DNA of 64,000 nucleotides from 62-47 sp044463945. Its GTDB lineage: Bacteria; Pseudomonadota; Alphaproteobacteria; Rhizobiales; Xanthobacteraceae. The stretch lies in NCBI GenBank assembly GCA_044463945.1, contig JBIQLW010000004.1, positions 1 through 64,000 of the forward strand, read 5' to 3'. Positions 59,657 to 64,000 of this stretch are shown here, one piece after another. The notes beneath the pieces are model-generated. The model did not search any database, was not told the origin of the DNA, and was given only the letters and a program-made list of their open reading frames with translations. Each line of letters opens with the position of its first letter. Positions within the stretch are counted from its first letter, which is position 1. Both the position numbers and the translations under genes were made by a program.

Positions 59657-60901
59657 ATGAGGATGACCCGTCGCGCGTTCACCGCCGGCGCTTCCGGCGT
59701 TGTGCTTGGTTCGGTCGTTTCGCCGTGGGTGCGGCGCGCAGGCGCGGCCGATTCCACCATCCGCATCGGCGTGGTCAATTCGATGAGCGGAGGGCTCGCG
59801 GCCTACGCGCAGGAAGGACAGCCGGCGTTCGAATACATCATCAAGAAGATCAACGCCGAGGGCGGCATCAAGAGCAAGGGCGGCGCCAAGATCGAACTGA
59901 TCCAGGCCGACGACACCAGCCAGCCGGCGCGCACCGCGACCGAGGCACGCCGCCTCATCACCGAGGAAAATGTGCATCTGTTGACCGGCACGATCCTCAG
60001 CGCCCAGATGCTGGCGCTGACGCCGGTGCTCGATGAACTGAAGATGCCGACGCTGTCGGTATGGGCCGGCGGCGCGCGATCCAACTACATGTTCACGCTC
60101 GGCTACCCTTACGATCGCGGCTACGCGCAAACCATGCACGACTTCGTCGTGTTCCTGCGCGATGCCGAGAAGTTCAAGATCAAGACCGCGGTGATGGGCT
60201 ATTCGAACTACGAGGCCGGCCAGCAGGTCAACAAGTTCCTGGTCGAGAAGCTCAAGGCCAGCGGCATCGAGATCGTCGGCGAAGCGCCGCTCGACATCAA
60301 GGCGCAGGATCAGACCTCGGCGATGGTGCGCATCCGTTCGCTGAAGCCCGACGTCGTGGTCGGCCTGGTGACGCCGCGCGACGGCATCCTGCTGCATCAG
60401 GCGCGCTACAACCTCAACTACCACGGCAGCATCTTCTGCGGCGGCACCGGTGGTTATTCGGATCTGTCGCTGTGGAAGGACCTCGGGCCGGAGATCGGCA
60501 AGGCGGTGCTGACCCAGAACCTGTTCGGCATGACCGGGTTCAGCCCCGGCGCGAAGATCGATTCGATGCAGAAGATCATCACCGAGCTGCGCGACGTCGC
60601 CAAGCTCGACCGCATCGGGCAGGGCGCGATCCAGTACGCGCAGGCCGGCCGCGTGTTGCAGCAGGTGCTGGAAACCTCGGCGTCGCTGGAACGCGACGCG
60701 CTGCTCGACGCCTTCAAGAAGGTCAACATTCCCTTCGGCGACCCCCATCTCTACGTCGCCAAGCCGAAGGGCTTGCAGTTCGCCGAGGATCGCCTGCTCA
60801 AGGATGGCAGCGCCATGTTCATTCAATGGACGCCCGACCAGCAGCAGCAGGTGGTGTTCCCCAAGGAGTTTGCGCAGACTGCGCCGCGTCCACGGGCGTG
60901 A
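59657..60901 (+). CDS. ABC transporter periplasmic substrate-binding protein (branched-chain amino acid type)
   Basis: 414 residues from the ATG at 59657. A twin-arginine-like signal (RRAFTAGASGVVLGS) exports it to the periplasm. Type I binding-protein fold of the LivJ/Peripla_BP_6 family: IRIGVVNSMSGGLAAYAQEG, AFEYIIKKINAEGGIKSKGGA, ARTATEARRLITEENVHLLTG. Ligand unknown; this branch takes amino acids, amides or aromatic acids. First gene of the operon. Confidence 0.9.
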   Translation: MRMTRRAFTAGASGVVLGSVVSPWVRRAGAADSTIRIGVVNSMSGGLAAYAQEGQPAFEYIIKKINAEGGIKSKGGAKIELIQADDTSQPARTATEARRLITEENVHLLTGTILSAQMLALTPVLDELKMPTLSVWAGGARSNYMFTLGYPYDRGYAQTMHDFVVFLRDAEKFKIKTAVMGYSNYEAGQQVNKFLVEKLKASGIEIVGEAPLDIKAQDQTSAMVRIRSLKPDVVVGLVTPRDGILLHQARYNLNYHGSIFCGGTGGYSDLSLWKDLGPEIGKAVLTQNLFGMTGFSPGAKIDSMQKIITELRDVAKLDRIGQGAIQYAQAGRVLQQVLETSASLERDALLDAFKKVNIPFGDPHLYVAKPKGLQFAEDRLLKDGSAMFIQWTPDQQQQVVFPKEFAQTAPRPRA

Positions 60902-60910
60902 GCGCGGGCC

Positions 60911-62327
<1,417 letters not shown>

Positions 62328-62378
62328 AGTCTGTTTCAACTCTGTTGAACCAGGCTCCTTGCTTATCTTTTTACTTGA

Positions 62379-62428
62379 GGATGATCTTATCCGAAAACCG
62401 GTTTTCACTTTGCGGGATCATGCTCTAG
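62379..62428. repeat. Intergenic palindrome (GATGATC...GATCATGCTCTAG type)
   Basis: GATGATCTTATCCGAAAACC and GGTTTTCACTTTGCGGGATCATGCTCTAG are imperfectly inverted around AACCGGTT. A dispersed Hyphomicrobiales repeat type, here splitting the ABC operon between livF- and livH-type genes. Confidence 0.65.
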
Positions 62429-62468
62429 CATTCGGGCTGTCGTCGATGACAATGGGGCGGAGACGGGC

Positions 62469-63335
62469 GTGACTGAATTTCTGCAAGCATTGGCGCAGGG
62501 CCTGCTGATCGGCAGCACCTACGGGCTGCTGGCGCTCGGCATGGGGCTGCTCTACGGCGTCAGCGGCGTGGTCAACTTCTCGCACGGCGATTTCATTTCG
62601 CTGGGCATGTTTTTGTGTCTGGCGCTGTATTCGGCGTTCGCGCTCGATCCTTATGTATCGCTGGTCATCACCGTTCCGGTGATGACGGTCATCGGCGGGC
62701 TGGTGTACTGGTACTTGCTTCGACCCATGGTGGGGCACCAGTTCCTGATGGTGGTCCAGCTCACGCTGGGTCTGAGCCTGGTGTTGCAGAACGGCATCCT
62801 GATGGTGTTCGGCGGGCAGCCGGCGCGCACGCCCTCGGTGGTCGAATCCAAACTTCTCATTCTGGGCGACGTCGTGGTTCGCGTTCCGCACGTCATCGCC
62901 TTCGTGGTGTCGTTCGCCATGGCGATCGGGCTCTACGTGATGCTGCGCTCTACCGACTTCGGGCGGTCGATCCGTGCCGTGCATCAGAACGCCCACGCCG
63001 CCGCGCTGATGGGGATCGACGTCAGCCGCGTGCAGACGCTGACCTTCGCGCTCGGCATCGGCATTCTGGCGATCGCGGCGGCGCTGCTGCTGCCGGGAAC
63101 GCCGATCCAGCCGGCCCAGGGCCTGCGCTACACGGTGATTACGCTGATCGTCGTCGCGCTCGGCGGCATGACCAATTTCGTCGGCATCATGCTCGGCGGC
63201 CTCATCATCGGCCTTTCCGAAGCCTACGGCACCATCTATCTCTCCGACACGCTGGGGATGCTGCTGCCCTACGGCATTTTCGTGCTGATCATGCTGTTCC
63301 GGCCTCAGGGACTGACCTGGAGTTCGTCGCGATGA
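62469..63335 (+). CDS. Branched-chain amino acid-type ABC permease, LivH type
   Basis: 288 residues from a GTG. About eight membrane segments with GSTYGLLALGMGLLYGVSGVVNFSHGDF at the N-terminus and RAVHQNAHAAALMGIDVSRVQTLTFALG in the coupling loop, both diagnostic for LivH. Stop overlaps the LivM start. Confidence 0.92.
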   Translation: MTEFLQALAQGLLIGSTYGLLALGMGLLYGVSGVVNFSHGDFISLGMFLCLALYSAFALDPYVSLVITVPVMTVIGGLVYWYLLRPMVGHQFLMVVQLTLGLSLVLQNGILMVFGGQPARTPSVVESKLLILGDVVVRVPHVIAFVVSFAMAIGLYVMLRSTDFGRSIRAVHQNAHAAALMGIDVSRVQTLTFALGIGILAIAAALLLPGTPIQPAQGLRYTVITLIVVALGGMTNFVGIMLGGLIIGLSEAYGTIYLSDTLGMLLPYGIFVLIMLFRPQGLTWSSSR

Positions 63336-64000
63336 GGCAGGAATTCTACAAGACCCTGATGTCCCCGGTGTGGCTCGTGGTGCTGCTGCTGGCGGCGGTG
63401 GTCCCGCCGTTTCTGCCGTCGTACTATCTGCACATCATCATCCTGTCGCTGGTCTATGTCGCGCTGGCCTCGGCCTGGAACATCGTCGGCGGCATGGCGG
63501 GGCAGATTTCGCTGGCGCACAGCTTGTTCATCGGTACCGGTGCGATGCTGTCCACCGCGCTGCTGCTCAAGCTCGGAATCAACATGTGGCTGGGGCTGGT
63601 TATCTCCGCCGTGATTTCCGGCGCGATGGGGGCGATCATTGCCTGGATCGATTACCGCTTCCAGCTCGGTCATCTGTCGTTCGTGCTGATCACGCTGGCG
63701 TTCGCCGAGATGGGCACGGTGATCGTCGAAGGATGGGATTTCCTCGGCGGCGCCTCGGGACTGTTGCTGCCGCGGGACACGGGGAATTTCTGGGCGTTCC
63801 AGTTCGGCGGCGGCATCGGTGCGTTCTGGGTGATGCTGGTGCTGGCGATCGTGAGCATTCTCATCAACGTCGCGATCCTGAACGCGCCGCTCGGCTATTA
63901 CCTGCGCACCATCCGCGACAACGAGAACGCGGCGCGGGCGATCGGCGTCAATATCCTGCGCTACAAGGTGGCGGCGATGGTGATCTCGGCGATGCTCAGT
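63332..64000 (+). CDS. Branched-chain amino acid-type ABC permease, LivM type (partial, runs off the window)
   Basis: 223 codons visible from the ATG at 63332 in the ATGA overlap; no stop before the window end. LivM features: YVALASAWNIVGGMAGQISLAHSLFIGTGA and YYLRTIRDNENAARAIGVN in the loop contacting the ATPases. Expected to be about 320-350 residues in full, so roughly a third is missing at the 3' side. Confidence 0.92.
   Translation, partial: MRQEFYKTLMSPVWLVVLLLAAVVPPFLPSYYLHIIILSLVYVALASAWNIVGGMAGQISLAHSLFIGTGAMLSTALLLKLGINMWLGLVISAVISGAMGAIIAWIDYRFQLGHLSFVLITLAFAEMGTVIVEGWDFLGGASGLLLPRDTGNFWAFQFGGGIGAFWVMLVLAIVSILINVAILNAPLGYYLRTIRDNENAARAIGVNILRYKVAAMVISAMLS

Overview
The window is high-GC DNA, densely coding, from an alphaproteobacterium of the order Hyphomicrobiales, most likely the Bradyrhizobium/Nitrobacter/Rhodopseudomonas group (Nitrobacteraceae). 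The pointers are the feuPQ-cycHJKL-degP-glnE neighbourhood, DUF5330, DUF2336 and DUF1491 genes, CtrA-type control sites, a PleC-like kinase and several families of intergenic palindromic repeats. The genus cannot be fixed from sequence alone.

Layout. (1) 1-14 kb is mostly chromosomal core: a DnaA C-terminal-domain regulator, a DUF6456 protein, sufE, a DUF5330 protein, a PAS histidine kinase, a peptidoglycan-binding protein, DUF1491, DUF2336, a lipoprotein, a DUF1214/DUF1254 pair, a class A penicillin-binding protein, a UPF0260 protein and an MFS exporter. (2) 14.1-37.9 kb is a gene transfer agent (GTA) / defective prophage cluster in the same order as the Rhodobacter capsulatus GTA: portal, protease, capsid, head-tail connectors, tail tube, chaperones, short tape measure, DUF2460, DUF2163, NlpC/P60 peptidase, 1283-residue baseplate protein, DUF2793 fibre, then a lysis block with a muramidase-like enzyme and two holin-like proteins. 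The terminase large subunit survives only as a 3' scrap just upstream of the portal. (3) 38.2-53.2 kb is core again: feuPQ, a conserved unknown, cycHJKL for cytochrome c maturation, degP, a second two-component pair and glnE. (4) 53.3-59.2 kb on the minus strand holds a pleC-like kinase, a cation diffusion facilitator, a quinone oxidoreductase and a GntR regulator. (5) 59.7-64 kb is a branched-chain-amino-acid-type ABC operon whose last permease runs off the window.

The most unusual part is 17.87-23.1 kb, where the GTA head genes are interrupted by small cargo cassettes built like contact-dependent or polymorphic toxins. Two genes between protease and capsid share a 157-bp identical N-terminal module ending in a PDGGQWT motif, followed by unrelated C-termini. 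One C-terminus looks like the RNase A-like CdiA toxin domain and is followed by a small acidic candidate immunity gene. Directly after the capsid gene sits an N-terminally truncated HHIV-type nuclease tip followed by two tandem DUF2019 genes, the second preceded by a copy of the toxin's last codons. The pattern suggests toxin/immunity cassettes that are shuffled by homologous recombination inside a GTA locus. The second PDGGQWT gene has a TGG-to-TGA nonsense change, and the terminase is deleted, so parts of the locus are decaying.

Regulation visible in sequence: a full-consensus CtrA box (TTAA-N7-TTAACCAT) lies between the divergent DUF2336 gene and a small ORF; weaker CtrA-like boxes precede the PAS kinase at 2.6 kb, the gene at 40.4 kb and the pleC-like gene. 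A textbook intrinsic terminator lies inside the 3' end of the lysis-enzyme gene, just ahead of the holin-like genes.
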